Origin: Bremerella cremea
Lineage (GTDB): Bacteria > Planctomycetota > Planctomycetia > Pirellulales > Pirellulaceae
Reading direction: 5' to 3'
DNA: 64,000 bases
Assembly (NCBI RefSeq): GCF_003335505.1
Contig: NZ_QPEX01000027.1
Location: 1 to 64,000, forward strand
Both the position numbers and the translations under genes were made by a program. Below the pieces are notes generated by a model. It saw only the letters and a program-made list of their open reading frames with translations. It was not told the origin of the DNA and did no database searches. Below are positions 1 to 9,502 of this stretch, in pieces. Each line of letters opens with the position of its first letter. Position 1 is the stretch's first letter.

Positions 1-314
1 CCTGCGTAACCACCACCGCCGCCGCCGCCGTAGCCGCCGCGACCACCACCGCCACCGCCGCGATTTTCGCGTGGTTTGGCTTCGTTGACAGTCAAGTTAC
101 GACCGTTTTGCATCGATTCGTTCAGGCCTTCAATCGCGGCTTGTGCTTCCGCGTCTGAACCCATTTCCACAAAACCGAATCCCTTGCTGCGGCCGGTATC
201 GCGGTCGACGATCACCTGAACATCACGAACTTCACCATAAGCACCGAACAATTGTTCGAGGTCGGCGGTTGAAATGTCGTAGGAGAGATTTCCGCAATAA
301 AGCTTCTTACCCAA
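1..314 (-). CDS. Glycine-rich RRM RNA-binding protein (3' end outside window)
   Basis: Translation from a TTG at 312-314 gives MGKKLYCGNLSYD, the usual opening of small bacterial RNA-recognition-motif proteins. RNP-2 (LYCGNL, residues 5-10) and RNP-1 (KGFGFVEM, residues 44-51) are both intact, so the RRM fold covers about residues 1-80. A tail of Gly with Arg and Tyr starts near residue 86 and runs off the window edge. No ATG exists near the N-terminus. An AGGA sits about 10 bases before the TTG. Proteins of this kind bind single-stranded RNA and are often cold-induced in cyanobacteria and planctomycetes. That role is family knowledge, not shown here. The 230 bases upstream hold no gene. Confidence 0.88.
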   Translation of the reverse strand, partial: MGKKLYCGNLSYDISTADLEQLFGAYGEVRDVQVIVDRDTGRSKGFGFVEMGSDAEAQAAIEGLNESMQNGRNLTVNEAKPRENRGGGGGGRGGYGGGGGGGYA

Positions 315-547
315 CGTTCTAATCCTAAATTGAAAAACACTCTGGGAATGGCGAAACGCCGCGCCCGATAGAAAAAAAGAAGCGGTCGATAAAACACGAC
401 CTACAAGGCGGGACGGGCGAAAGAGCGTCGGGGGACAGCCCAAATTAAAAGAGCTGAAAGCGTAGTCACGATCGACTGACCAACCGCACGTATCTTACAC
501 TTTCTGAGGAATTCATGATAGTGCTTTTCGCCTTGGAATTCGCACCT

Positions 548-1339
548 TTAACGAATTCGTTCCTTTGCGACGTTCGATTCCAGCGATGCCACCTCTTGGT
601 GCGAATCGGCTGTTTGGCCGTTGGCTAACGCTTGGGAGTCTAAGTCCATCTGATTCATGACTGTTTGCACTTCTTCCACGTAGGCGTGTAAGTCATCCCG
701 TGTGGCATCCGCTGGCACGAATATGGGTTGTCCTGCGAGCATGACGATCGTCGAGAACGGTTTGGGAATGATCAATTCCGACCACGTTCCCTGCCAGCGC
801 CAACAGTTGGAGCAAGCAAATGCGGTCGGCACTATCCCACGCCCCGTCCGCGAAGCAAGGTAAACAATCCCCGAACTCATGGTACGGTTCGGACCACGCG
901 GACCATCGGGCGTAATCACCAAATGGCGTGATTGAACGGTTTGCAATAGCTGTCGTAGGGCGGTGGTACGAATGCGATTGGTAGACCCGCGTACCGTTTG
1001 GATATTTCGCAGCCCTAAGATACTGGCCACAAACGACCCGTCACGATGCGAACTGGTAAGCGCCGTCGTACACCAATGTCGTCCGCCAAACACCGGCAAA
1101 ACAATTGAATCGTGCCAAACGCAATACAAATAGCGTTCGTGAGAATCACGATTGAAAGGGCTCGTTTCTGGAGTCCCTGTGACGATCTTGATTCTTAGCG
1201 TTCGAAACAATATCCACAACAATCCGGCAAAGGCATAAGCCACCAGAACAGTCAGCAAGCGTGTTAAGGTTCTCAGAAGAATACTCGGTATCTGTCGTTT
1301 TATTGTTGTTGCGCTAACTATGAATGACGTTACACGCAT
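548..1339 (-). CDS. DUF374 / lysophospholipid acyltransferase-like membrane protein
   Basis: The 263-residue protein has one hydrophobic segment (about residues 28-46) followed by a compact acyltransferase-like domain. Visible motifs of the DUF374 family are WHDS (75-78), SSHRDG (96-101) and PDGPRGP (144-150), which correspond to the catalytic block and the acceptor-binding block of LPLAT enzymes. The family is thought to acylate lipid A or another lipid at the inner membrane, but its substrate is not established. The last 40 or so residues are polar and low in conservation. The gene lies downstream of floA on the same strand with a 50-base gap, so the two could be co-transcribed. ATG start at 1337-1339. 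Confidence 0.8.
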   Translation of the reverse strand: MRVTSFIVSATTIKRQIPSILLRTLTRLLTVLVAYAFAGLLWILFRTLRIKIVTGTPETSPFNRDSHERYLYCVWHDSIVLPVFGGRHWCTTALTSSHRDGSFVASILGLRNIQTVRGSTNRIRTTALRQLLQTVQSRHLVITPDGPRGPNRTMSSGIVYLASRTGRGIVPTAFACSNCWRWQGTWSELIIPKPFSTIVMLAGQPIFVPADATRDDLHAYVEEVQTVMNQMDLDSQALANGQTADSHQEVASLESNVAKERIR

Positions 1340-1389
1340 CAGGTTTCAGCAACAAGGTCACTTGGCTTTTCCAATTTTCAAGCCATGTA

Positions 1390-2427
1390 TCAGGAACCTA
1401 AACGAGAAGCGGTTGCTTCTGGCGATTCCAAAATTGTCAGATGGGCAAGATGCGGGAAGAGTTGCCGTGGCTTCGAGGATGGTTTCGTGTCACGCTTCCG
1501 ATTCACTTTGCCTCGCCGAAATGCCTGGGCAATCGCGACCGGGATTTCCGCTTCTGCGTGAACGAGACCAGCGCGGCTTTTGACGCGTTTGGCGACCATT
1601 TCTTGCTCTTTGGCAACACCCATGGCACGTCGCTTTTCCGCCAAAGCCAAGGCCACCCGAAAGTCGGCATCGGCCTGATCAAGCTGCAGCTTGGCACCAA
1701 TGTTACGGCCAACATCAATTTCGGCGATATCGATGGAAACAATCGTAAACGCAGTCTGCACATCGAGACCTTGCGCAAGAACATGCCGCGTAATGAGCAT
1801 TGGATCACGAAGAGCCTCTTGATAGCTATCACAAGAACCAATCGCTGAAATCACGCTCTGCCCTACGCGCGCCACGACCGTTGACTCGGTTGCTCCACCA
1901 ATAAGTTGGAGCAAGTTTGTACGAACGGTTACCCGAATACAAACTTTAAGTTGAATCCCATCCCGCGCAACCCCATACAGGGCATCGCTGGTCGGGTCGT
2001 CGGGGTCGGGGCAGAAAATAACTCGCGGGTAAACACTGGTTTTTACGGCATCCAAGATATCTCGGCCCGCGAGATCAATCGCGGCGGCAGTATCCCAATC
2101 GAGGTCAATGCCGGCGCGAGCCGCAGCGATGACAGCCAACGTGACACGACGAATATCACCTCCGGCGAGGTACTGCGCTTCGAGTGTGCTTGTCTTGATC
2201 GGCTCTAGGCCGGATTGAACGGCCATGACCTTGCACTGCACGATTGCCTGGGGACGAACCCCGCGCAGCGACATGAATATCAAGTCGAGAAAGCCAATAC
2301 GGGTTCCGGTCGAGTAAGCTTGCAACCACAACTGGAAATACCAGAACAAAAGAAGACTCAGCCCAACGACGATCAACGCCGCGAAGATAACGCCCCAGAA
2401 TACGATCATTTTGATTCGCTTTCGCAC
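1390..2427 (-). CDS. floA: Flotillin-like protein FloA
   Basis: The 345-residue protein begins with a membrane hairpin (about residues 8-32) and continues with the FloA core: a GTRIGFLDLI-type segment, LEAQYLAGGDI, a central band-7/SPFH region and a charged helical stretch rich in Ala and Glu (about 240-300). FloA organises membrane microdomains and scaffolds membrane complexes in other bacteria. The C-terminus differs from the common form: after AEAEIPVAIAQAFRRG the usual GNLG-MDYY block is replaced by a basic, Ser-rich tail, and no other reading frame restores it. The start is GTG at 2427, and ATG at 2409 is an equally plausible start. The identity is secure and the tail is unusual. Confidence 0.88.
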   Translation of the reverse strand: MRKRIKMIVFWGVIFAALIVVGLSLLLFWYFQLWLQAYSTGTRIGFLDLIFMSLRGVRPQAIVQCKVMAVQSGLEPIKTSTLEAQYLAGGDIRRVTLAVIAAARAGIDLDWDTAAAIDLAGRDILDAVKTSVYPRVIFCPDPDDPTSDALYGVARDGIQLKVCIRVTVRTNLLQLIGGATESTVVARVGQSVISAIGSCDSYQEALRDPMLITRHVLAQGLDVQTAFTIVSIDIAEIDVGRNIGAKLQLDQADADFRVALALAEKRRAMGVAKEQEMVAKRVKSRAGLVHAEAEIPVAIAQAFRRGKVNRKRDTKPSSKPRQLFPHLAHLTILESPEATASRLGS

Positions 2428-2560
2428 ATCAACGGATGCGCATTCGATTTCACGATTCGTACGTCACAGAAAGACAGAAATCACGTACGAAAGCAACGCG
2501 AGCACTTCGCCAAGGAACCAACCGGCGTCCTGTTGGTTCCTTCGGGATTGGCCAAATTTT

Positions 2561-2896
2561 CTAGGCGCTATGGCGGCTCGTTCGCGATTCGATCCTGGCC
2601 AGTTTTCGCTGGGCGGCCGACTTCACATTAAGTGCGGCCCCATCCATAGCGATCACTTCGTTAAGATCGTCCGCACCTTTTTTCGCCATGCCACAAGCGA
2701 CATAAACCAAGCCACGGTTATAGCGAATCATCGCCATCATTTCGGGGGAAAGCCCTGGCACTTCGAGCGCTAACGAATAGTCGTCGATCGCGCCTTGGTG
2801 ATCGTGCTTCTTGGCTTTCAGCATGCCTCGCTTATAAAGCGAAGTGGCCTTATCCCCTTTGGCAAAATAGCTTGCGATCCATCTAAAAGCACTCAT
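2561..2896 (-). CDS. Small TPR-repeat protein
   Basis: The 111-residue soluble protein has one clear tetratricopeptide unit and a second partial one (KATSLYKRGMLKAKKHDH... and MIRYNRGLVYVACGM...). TPRs mediate protein-protein contacts. The start at ATG 2894-2896 is chosen because it forms an ATGA overlap with the stop of the upstream gene and is preceded by GAAGGAAGGG at ribosome-binding distance. A longer reading frame to 2974 would overlap the upstream gene by 82 bases and is less likely. Translational coupling suggests the two products work together. Function unknown. Confidence 0.75.
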   Translation of the reverse strand: MSAFRWIASYFAKGDKATSLYKRGMLKAKKHDHQGAIDDYSLALEVPGLSPEMMAMIRYNRGLVYVACGMAKKGADDLNEVIAMDGAALNVKSAAQRKLARIESRTSRHSA

Positions 2897-3438
2897 CCGA
2901 CCATCCCTTCCTTCACGCGTTTCTTTCCGTTGGCCGAGCTTTTGGTCTTCTGGGCGGTGGGATACTCTTGGCAACGTTGTTGGACGGTCTTAAAGGGTGT
3001 CCCTTCGGTGCGTTCGTAACGTTCGGCCCGTACGAACCAAAATGCCAAGCCACCCGAATTGTGCTTTGGGGTATCGTTCAAAGCGGCAGCACGGACACCA
3101 AGCGAGCCTTTTTTGCCCGTCTTCTGCCAACCCCGGCGTTCCATGATCATGCGAACTAGCACACCAATCGCTTGCCGCAAACGGGTCGACCGTTTTACAT
3201 GGATGCCTGCCAGAAATTGATCGACCTCTGGCTGAGCTTCTAACTCGCGAATCACACCAGCGAGCGGGGCTCGATCGTGATGCAATTCCGATTCCTCCAT
3301 GCGTCGCTGCCGATCGGCATCGCTAAAGAACTCAAGGACGGTCTCGAACGGCTGCTCCGCGTCGTTCACGACATCGGCAAACTTGTTTCCCTGCCGATCA
3401 GCCAGAAACGCACTGCGTGTTATTTTTACGCTCGCCAT
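2893..3438 (-). CDS. Conserved-looking hypothetical protein, 181 aa
   Basis: I do not recognise a family. The protein is soluble and strongly charged. It starts MASVKITRSAFLADRQGNKFADVV, has a mixed helical centre with a Trp/Lys/Gly-rich patch (ERRGWQKTGKKG), and ends in a basic tail. It has no signal peptide or membrane segment. Its stop overlaps the start of the TPR gene by four bases (ATGA), so the two are almost certainly an operon. The promoter should lie in the 190-base gap before the HDOD gene stop at 3632. Confidence 0.6.
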   Translation of the reverse strand: MASVKITRSAFLADRQGNKFADVVNDAEQPFETVLEFFSDADRQRRMEESELHHDRAPLAGVIRELEAQPEVDQFLAGIHVKRSTRLRQAIGVLVRMIMERRGWQKTGKKGSLGVRAAALNDTPKHNSGGLAFWFVRAERYERTEGTPFKTVQQRCQEYPTAQKTKSSANGKKRVKEGMVG

Positions 3439-3631
3439 TTTGTTTACCTTGCCCTTGTTTTTCCAAAGTGAGCCAGAGATTCCATTTTAGTAGATACAGA
3501 TATTGTATCTCTTGATTCGGCACATGGATACGCACGAACTAGCAAAACTTTCAATCGTTACACAACGTTTACACTTCCCAGACAGGGAATAGAGGCTGGG
3601 CGAACCGCAGCAGCTGGTCATCCTTGCGAAT

Positions 3632-4504
3632 TCAAATCGCAAATACCTGCTTAACTTCAGCGATCTCGGCAGGCAGATGTTGGGCGATCGCAGCGAGGTC
3701 TGTCGTCGTAACGCCAATGTCTTCCAAGAGTTCCGGATCGAGCTTCTTAGAATCCGAACGCATCGCCGCTGGCATCCCAGCTTTGTCTGCCAAGATATCG
3801 GCCAGATGAACAATCCGGGGCATAGTGCGGCGCTGCTCAGGCAAAGCCGACGGATCGTGATGATTCCCGGTAACATCAACTAATTGCTCTGGAAACATCC
3901 ATGCTCGACACAGTTCAGCTCCAAAAGCTTCATGAGTCACGCCAAACACCTGCCGTTCGGCATCGCATAAAGACAAATCTGGATCTTTGGTAAATCGCTG
4001 CAGAACGTCACCAAACTCGGCCCGACACGCTTGCAGTTCAACAATGATACCGACATCGTGAATCAACCCGGCGAGAAACGCATCGTCGCTGGACACCGTG
4101 CCAGCTTGGTTAGCTAGCTGGCGAGAAATCGCCGCCACGGCAATGGAATGATTCCAAAGATTCTCGACTTTGAATGGAGGTTGGATCGATTGCGGACGGA
4201 AAATCTTGTTCAAGCTGGCAGCAATCGTAATGTTCTTGATTGCGTTTAAACCGAGAAACACGATCGCCCGCTTCACCGAGCTGAACTGGCCTGGCATGCC
4301 ATAGAACGACGAGTTGACCACTCGCAAGATCCGCGTGCTAAGAGCTGGATCGTTGCGAACCACTCGATCGACGTCATCAGCCGTGCATTCCGGATCGTCC
4401 ACAAGCTGGCGGACTTTGCTGGCCACTTCCGGGAGCGTCGCAATATTTCGAACGCGCTGGATCGCATCGAGGACGATCACGGGAGCTGAGACGATTTGAT
4501 TCAT
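3632..4504 (-). CDS. HDOD domain protein
   Basis: The 290-residue protein has an HDOD domain at about residues 15-215, with family landmarks LPEVASKVRQLVDDP, NDPALSTRILRVVNSSFYG, the ALNAIKNITIAAS-like helix, LWNHSIAVA and GLIHDVG. HDOD proteins are catalytically inactive relatives of HD phosphohydrolases used as signalling adaptors, often beside cyclic-di-GMP or chemotaxis genes. Here the upstream neighbour on the same strand is a GGDEF-EAL protein, which fits that role. There are no transmembrane segments. Gap to the neighbour is 150 bases, so co-transcription is uncertain. Confidence 0.85.
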   Translation of the reverse strand: MNQIVSAPVIVLDAIQRVRNIATLPEVASKVRQLVDDPECTADDVDRVVRNDPALSTRILRVVNSSFYGMPGQFSSVKRAIVFLGLNAIKNITIAASLNKIFRPQSIQPPFKVENLWNHSIAVAAISRQLANQAGTVSSDDAFLAGLIHDVGIIVELQACRAEFGDVLQRFTKDPDLSLCDAERQVFGVTHEAFGAELCRAWMFPEQLVDVTGNHHDPSALPEQRRTMPRIVHLADILADKAGMPAAMRSDSKKLDPELLEDIGVTTTDLAAIAQHLPAEIAEVKQVFAI

Positions 4505-4654
4505 AATATGTCTATTGTCACGCGGAACACAACAAGCCGATTTGAGGCTTTGTTACTTGCATTCCTCGCAGGCAATCCAATGAAAGGGTAAGTTGGCCAC
4601 GTCAGAACTCAGCCTATTGTGCTTCTTTCTGTAGCGGCATTTCCTCTGCGGCGA

Positions 4655-7033
4655 TCAATAACCTCCTACCGTTACACGTTCGGTCTTATTGCCGATTCGC
4701 TGGTGAAAGTCATGAACAAAGTTCTCTAAGTCCTCGGCAAACAACGGCTTGGCGAAGAAGTATCCTTGTCCTAATTCACAATCAAGCGATTGCAACAACA
4801 CGAGTTGTTCTTTGGTTTCGATCCCTTCGGCAACCACTTTCAATCCTAAGTTGTCTGCCAGGACCAGCACCGCTTCCAACAACGCGGCATAGTCTTTGAC
4901 ATTCTTCAGATTCGCCACAAACGAACGATCGACCTTAAGTACATCAATCGGAAACTCGTGTAAGCACGAAAGCGAAGAATGCCCGGTTCCGAAGTCATCC
5001 ATATCGATTCGCACGCCTAGCTGCCGTAGCTCTTTCAGCTTGGCGATGCCGGTCTCCATCTCTTCCATGATCATGCTCTCGGTCACTTCTAGATGAAGCG
5101 AGCCTGGTGGCATTCGATACTTGGCAAGAACGTCTGCGACTCGCTGCACCATTTCTGGTAGCAGCAGTTGTTTTCGCGAGAGATTGACGTGCACACATTT
5201 TGGTGCTTTATCGCCCAGGTTCTTTTGCCAGTCGACCCATTGTTGGCAAGCTCGGTCGAGAACCCAACTTTCAATCTGAATGATCAAATCCGACTCTTCC
5301 GCGATCGGGATAAAACGGTCAGGCATTATCAGCCCGTAATCGGGATGCTGCCAACGAATTAAAGCCTCGACGCCATCAAGCTGTCCTGAGGTAAGGCTAA
5401 CGATTGGCTGGTATGCGATGACCAGTTCATCACGCTCGATGGCAACGTTCAATTGCTCTTCAAGCTGCATGTGCAATTCGGCCCGCTCGCGCATGGTTTC
5501 ATCAAACACACGATAACACGCCTTGCCAGAAGATTTCGCCGCATACATGGCCAAGTCGGCATCGCGGAGCATTTCACTGGCGGTCTCGAAATGGTGCTGA
5601 TTCGTCACAATCCCAATACTGGCAGTCGAGATCACCGAATGGGGACCAATTTGATAAGCGGGCCAAAGAATATCCTCCAATCGTTCTGCGACCCGAATGG
5701 CATCTTCTGGGCAATTGAGATTTTCTAGCAGCACCAGAAATTCATCCCCTCCGAGCCGGGCAGGAGTGATGTCGTTACCGCGCAGAGATTTACGAATTCG
5801 CTGCGAGATCTGTTTGAGCAGATCGTCTCCAGCTTCATGCCCTAAACTGTCGTTGACCAACTTAAAGCGATCGAAATCGATAAACAGAAGCGCAAAGCAG
5901 TGGGGTGCCTTTTTATCGAGAGATTTTTGAATGGAACGTAGGATAGATGTACGATTAGCCAGCCCCGTTAGCGAGTCGTGAAAAGCCATCCACTCAAGTT
6001 CTGCAAGAAGCTTTCGCCTCTCTGTCAGATCGCGCGCGGTCGTCACTAGAATCTGTCTACCTTGTGACGAAAACACACGCATATTCGCTTCGGCCGGAAA
6101 TTTGGTTCCATCCTTGCGGTGACGATAGATTTCAATTGAGTCTATTCCACCCTGATCGAGCAAGATCTGAGCAACTTCTTCCGGCGTATAGGAACGGTTA
6201 TCAATCCGCAGATCAGAGACTCTTTTTCGCACGTCCATCGTCATCATCTCTTCACGCGTATATCCCAAGGCCTTGCAAGAGGCGGCGTTCACATACAAAA
6301 CTTGGAATGTCTCGATATCGACCAACGAAATAGAATCGGCAGTAGCGTTTAGTGCCTCGTAATAAAGACGCAGCTTGGCTAACGACTCGACCCGCTCCGA
6401 AATGTCGCGAATCATACAAATGAATAATGAATCGCTACCTTCCTGTTCAATTTCCCACAGACTGACCGTCGCCGGAAGTTCGCTACCATCCCGTCTTTTC
6501 GCGAAACAGTCGCGTGGCGCACCCAGCTGATTTAATTTTCCCGAAGTCTTAATATGATCAAGAAGCTCTTCAAATTGTGGGTAATCCGACTCGGGAAGTA
6601 ACACTCTTGCATTCTGTCCCACAATTTCGTGTGGCTTCCATCCCAGAACGGTCTCGACCGAGTAACTCGCCACCTGCACGATGCCATGATGGTCCATCGT
6701 GATCAACGGATCTGGTGAGGCCAACATCAACCCTTTAATCTGAGCGGCACTTCTTTGCTTTTCCTCTCGCAGTTTCTCCTCTGCTTGCAGCGCTGCTTCG
6801 CAACGTTCGATTTCTCTATGCAGTCGCCAAACCCAAGCAATGATGAGGAAAATGCCAGCCAGGATCAGCAGCATGATCGCGGATTCGTTGTAAGTCCCAA
6901 AAAACTGGGGCATCCAGTTGAAATGCTCATGCGACACTGCCCCTAGCAGAAAAACATAGGCGACGCTCACAATTCCGAGTAACGTCAGAAGAAAGTTGAA
7001 TGAGATTTGCTTCAATCTTCGTGTTCTAGGCAT
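4655..7033 (-). CDS. Membrane PAS-PAS-GGDEF-EAL cyclic-di-GMP protein
   Basis: The 792-residue protein has two N-terminal membrane segments (about 12-33 and 51-70), a short coiled linker, two PAS domains (about 105-225 and 230-345), a GGDEF domain (about 350-515, motif LGGDEFLVLL) and an EAL domain (about 535-780, motifs EALIRWQHP, DDFGTGHSSL and EGIET). Both catalytic domains keep their signature residues, so it may make and break cyclic-di-GMP. The RxxD product-inhibition motif (RGND) is present but lies six rather than five residues before GGDEF. The PAS domains probably sense a ligand or redox cue. An ATG start gives MPRTRRLKQ with a basic leader before the first membrane span. Confidence 0.92.
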   Translation of the reverse strand: MPRTRRLKQISFNFLLTLLGIVSVAYVFLLGAVSHEHFNWMPQFFGTYNESAIMLLILAGIFLIIAWVWRLHREIERCEAALQAEEKLREEKQRSAAQIKGLMLASPDPLITMDHHGIVQVASYSVETVLGWKPHEIVGQNARVLLPESDYPQFEELLDHIKTSGKLNQLGAPRDCFAKRRDGSELPATVSLWEIEQEGSDSLFICMIRDISERVESLAKLRLYYEALNATADSISLVDIETFQVLYVNAASCKALGYTREEMMTMDVRKRVSDLRIDNRSYTPEEVAQILLDQGGIDSIEIYRHRKDGTKFPAEANMRVFSSQGRQILVTTARDLTERRKLLAELEWMAFHDSLTGLANRTSILRSIQKSLDKKAPHCFALLFIDFDRFKLVNDSLGHEAGDDLLKQISQRIRKSLRGNDITPARLGGDEFLVLLENLNCPEDAIRVAERLEDILWPAYQIGPHSVISTASIGIVTNQHHFETASEMLRDADLAMYAAKSSGKACYRVFDETMRERAELHMQLEEQLNVAIERDELVIAYQPIVSLTSGQLDGVEALIRWQHPDYGLIMPDRFIPIAEESDLIIQIESWVLDRACQQWVDWQKNLGDKAPKCVHVNLSRKQLLLPEMVQRVADVLAKYRMPPGSLHLEVTESMIMEEMETGIAKLKELRQLGVRIDMDDFGTGHSSLSCLHEFPIDVLKVDRSFVANLKNVKDYAALLEAVLVLADNLGLKVVAEGIETKEQLVLLQSLDCELGQGYFFAKPLFAEDLENFVHDFHQRIGNKTERVTVGGY

Positions 7034-7202
7034 TTCTTAACATTCACTTAGGCTCCAGAAGTACACATTCTTGTTGAAGGATAGAATGTGCAACAACGGC
7101 ACACAAATGCCTAAGCTTACGGAAGTCCGCAAGAGGATCCGCTACGATCGTCATAAGCCTCCGCCCAGCCCATCCTGCCTGCCAAACGACCTCAGCGGGC
7201 GA

Positions 7203-8987
7203 TCAAGCGATGTCGATTCTTTGATCCGGTGCGACCAGATGTCGCAAACTATCGATTCCCATGGGGGGGCCCTTCTGCCAAGCGGTTAGCAACACACGCT
7301 GAGCAAGTGACTCCACTTCTTCAATAAAGAAGCGTTCGTTCAACCTTCGTTGGCGCAAGATAGGATCGTGCACTGCAAGCGGCGTCAGGCTTTGATTCAC
7401 CACCCAAGCAAACGGCTCAATCTCGGCTCGCCGCAAGTCTTCCTGCAGACGCGCTGCTTCATGAACCGGCGTAGCTTCCGGCAATGTTACGACCAGCACG
7501 TGGGTGAACGAAGGATCACGCAAACGTGGCAACAAATTCTCGACCGCTGCCGGCATCTGACTTGCCTGCCGTGTGACCTCACGGTGATAAGCCAAGGCCG
7601 AGTCAAGCAATAAGATGGTATGCCCAGTCGGTGCGGTATCGAGCACGACAAACCGATCTTCCCCATCAGCCACCGCTTTCGCAAAGGCACGAAACACGGC
7701 AATTTCTTCGGTACAAGGAGAGCGCAAGTCTTCTTCCAAGAGGGCTCGCCCTTGTTCGTCGAGCTGAGCGCCGGCGGTTTGCAGTACTTCGGCTCGGTAG
7801 TCGGCCGTTTCTTGCTGCGGATCAATCCGCCCCACGGTCAATCCTGGCAAGCATTCCGCTGCGAACGTGGCGGCCAGGTGCGCGGCAGGATCGGTCGTCG
7901 AAAGATTGACCTCGAAGCCACGTTCCGCTAGGCCGACAGCCACCGCAGAAGCAATCGTTGTTTTGCCGACACCTCCTTTTCCCATCGTGAGCACAACACC
8001 GCGTCCTTGCCTCGCTAGCTCATCAAGGACGGTCTCCCAATTCGAGGACACCGATATCCCACTTTCTGCCTCCTGCTCGTGGGAAGCCTCAGACATCGTA
8101 GCGGCCATATCTTCCCCCAGGCCGCGAAGTGCCTCGACACCTAGCACGCTGCTGCCCGCCAGTGGAATCGTAGTGCGTGGAAACGAGGCGATCGCGATCG
8201 GCATGCTGGCCAGCGCCGCTTGGCAACGCTGTTCCATCGCGACGGCAAACTCATCTTCCGTGTCCGTGGCGGTGAACAAACCGTTGACCACCAAATGCTG
8301 ATTGGCCACCCCCAACGCTTGCAATTCTTCGCTTGACCTGGCCGCTTCTTTCAAAGAAGAAAGCTCGGGACGAGCCACCAAGACCAACCGTGTTACCTCG
8401 TGGCTTTGCAGCGAAGCAACCGTTTGCCGGTAGATCTCTTGCTGGGCCTGCAAGCCAGCTAACGGCCCTAAGCAGGAAGTCCCGGTCGTATTGTTTTCGA
8501 TGTAGCCGGACCATGCCGAAGGGAGCGTGAGCAGGCGCAGCGTGTGCCCCGTGGGGGCAGTATCGAAGAGGATATGGTCGAACTGCTCGGTCGCCTGTCG
8601 ATCGCCCAGCAGCCGGGCGAATTCGTCGAAAGCCGCAATTTCCAACGTACAAGAGCCTGAGAACTGCTCTTCCATGCTGGCCACTGCCGCATCAGGCAAG
8701 ACTCCCCGATACGGTCCGACCATGCGTTCTCGATACGCGCCGGCGGCGGCTTCTGGGTCGATGTTCATCCCCCAGAGGTTCTCTACTTTTTCGACCGACG
8801 TCGGACGATTTGCCAGCTTCGTTCCCAGCACCTCGTCCAAATTGGAAGCCGGATCGGTCGAGACCAATAGCACACGCTTCCCCTGATCGCTCAATTGAAC
8901 CGCAGCCGCACAGGCGAGCGAGGTCTTGCCGACGCCCCCTTTGCCGGTGAAAAACAGATTACGCGGAGGGTCTTGTAAGAATCTCAT
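7203..8987 (-). CDS. arsA: ArsA-type arsenite/antimonite ATPase
   Basis: The 594-residue protein is a tandem-duplicated ATPase with two deviant Walker A loops, FTGKGGVGKTS near residue 14 and TMGKGGVGKTT near residue 335. Each half has the DTAPTGHT switch-like segment. The cysteine contexts SCTLEIAAF, TSCLGPL and PCTEEIAVF match the three metalloid-binding cysteines of ArsA (113, 172 and 422 in the E. coli plasmid protein). ArsA powers metalloid extrusion by a membrane partner such as ArsB. ATG at 8985-8987 is preferred over the adjacent upstream GTG because GGAG lies seven bases before it. The gene follows arsD by 53 bases. No pump gene follows in this window. Confidence 0.93.
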   Translation of the reverse strand: MRFLQDPPRNLFFTGKGGVGKTSLACAAAVQLSDQGKRVLLVSTDPASNLDEVLGTKLANRPTSVEKVENLWGMNIDPEAAAGAYRERMVGPYRGVLPDAAVASMEEQFSGSCTLEIAAFDEFARLLGDRQATEQFDHILFDTAPTGHTLRLLTLPSAWSGYIENNTTGTSCLGPLAGLQAQQEIYRQTVASLQSHEVTRLVLVARPELSSLKEAARSSEELQALGVANQHLVVNGLFTATDTEDEFAVAMEQRCQAALASMPIAIASFPRTTIPLAGSSVLGVEALRGLGEDMAATMSEASHEQEAESGISVSSNWETVLDELARQGRGVVLTMGKGGVGKTTIASAVAVGLAERGFEVNLSTTDPAAHLAATFAAECLPGLTVGRIDPQQETADYRAEVLQTAGAQLDEQGRALLEEDLRSPCTEEIAVFRAFAKAVADGEDRFVVLDTAPTGHTILLLDSALAYHREVTRQASQMPAAVENLLPRLRDPSFTHVLVVTLPEATPVHEAARLQEDLRRAEIEPFAWVVNQSLTPLAVHDPILRQRRLNERFFIEEVESLAQRVLLTAWQKGPPMGIDSLRHLVAPDQRIDIA

Positions 8988-9040
8988 CACCGTTCTCCTT
9001 CTGTCAGCGGTTCACATCCTAAGGGGCAATCAGCTGCCGC

Positions 9041-9418
9041 TTACTCGCAGCAGCCACCACCTCCGCCGCCGCAACATCCGCCAGAGGAGGAAAGAGGAAG
9101 GGAGGTCGTCTTTTTGACCGTTCCTGTCCACTCCGTTAACTTCTCGCGGCTAGGATACTCGCCGGCGCTTACTTGCTGACCATCGATCATCACCAATGGC
9201 AGACACTCGACACCCTGAGCAGCCAAAATTTGTTGGACGTCGGCATTCTGGGCGAACGCCTCTGGCTGCTGCGCCAGATTGAAGCGATCGACCTGATGGC
9301 CTTGGCTCTTCAGCCAATCCAAATCGGCTGCAAATTGAGGCAACACCGGATCGACCTGAGGTCCGCAAACGCCCGTGGAACAACACATCGGTTTGTCGAA
9401 AACTTGAACGTGGCTCAT
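9041..9418 (-). CDS. arsD: ArsD arsenical metallochaperone
   Basis: The 125-residue protein has the N-terminal CC plus C pattern at residues 12, 13 and 18 (KPMCCSTGVCG), the arsenite-transfer site of ArsD. The thioredoxin-like core includes LPLVMIDG and the segment ending GEYPSREKLTEW. The C-terminus carries two extra vicinal Cys pairs separated by a Gly run (GGCCGGGGGGCC), as in the longer ArsD proteins. ArsD hands As(III) or Sb(III) to ArsA, and the two genes are adjacent here. A good AAAGGAG site precedes the ATG. Confidence 0.93.
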   Translation of the reverse strand: MSHVQVFDKPMCCSTGVCGPQVDPVLPQFAADLDWLKSQGHQVDRFNLAQQPEAFAQNADVQQILAAQGVECLPLVMIDGQQVSAGEYPSREKLTEWTGTVKKTTSLPLSSSGGCCGGGGGGCCE

Positions 9419-9464
9419 CGCTTTCTCCTTTGCCTAGGGCAATGTAATTTCGCTTATATCGTCT

Positions 9465-9480
9465 ATCGTCGAACGACGAT
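9465..9480. promoter_or_regulatory. Inverted repeat between arsR and arsD, candidate ArsR operator
   Basis: ATCGTCGAACGACGAT has 7-base arms and a 2-base centre. The outer five bases on each side (ATCGT...ACGAT) are identical to those of the repeat upstream of arsR at 9845-9860, with the same 6-base interior spacing. It sits in the 84-base arsR-arsD gap, so it could control an internal promoter for arsDA. Binding by ArsR is inferred. Confidence 0.6.
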
Positions 9481-9502
9481 CATTCAGTTCAAAAAAAAGC
9501 GT

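Noticed and set aside
7034..7202. arsB, acr3 or arsC gene next to arsA
   Set aside because: The gap is too short, and the neighbouring gene is a GGDEF-EAL protein. No frame on either strand resembles a permease or arsenate reductase.
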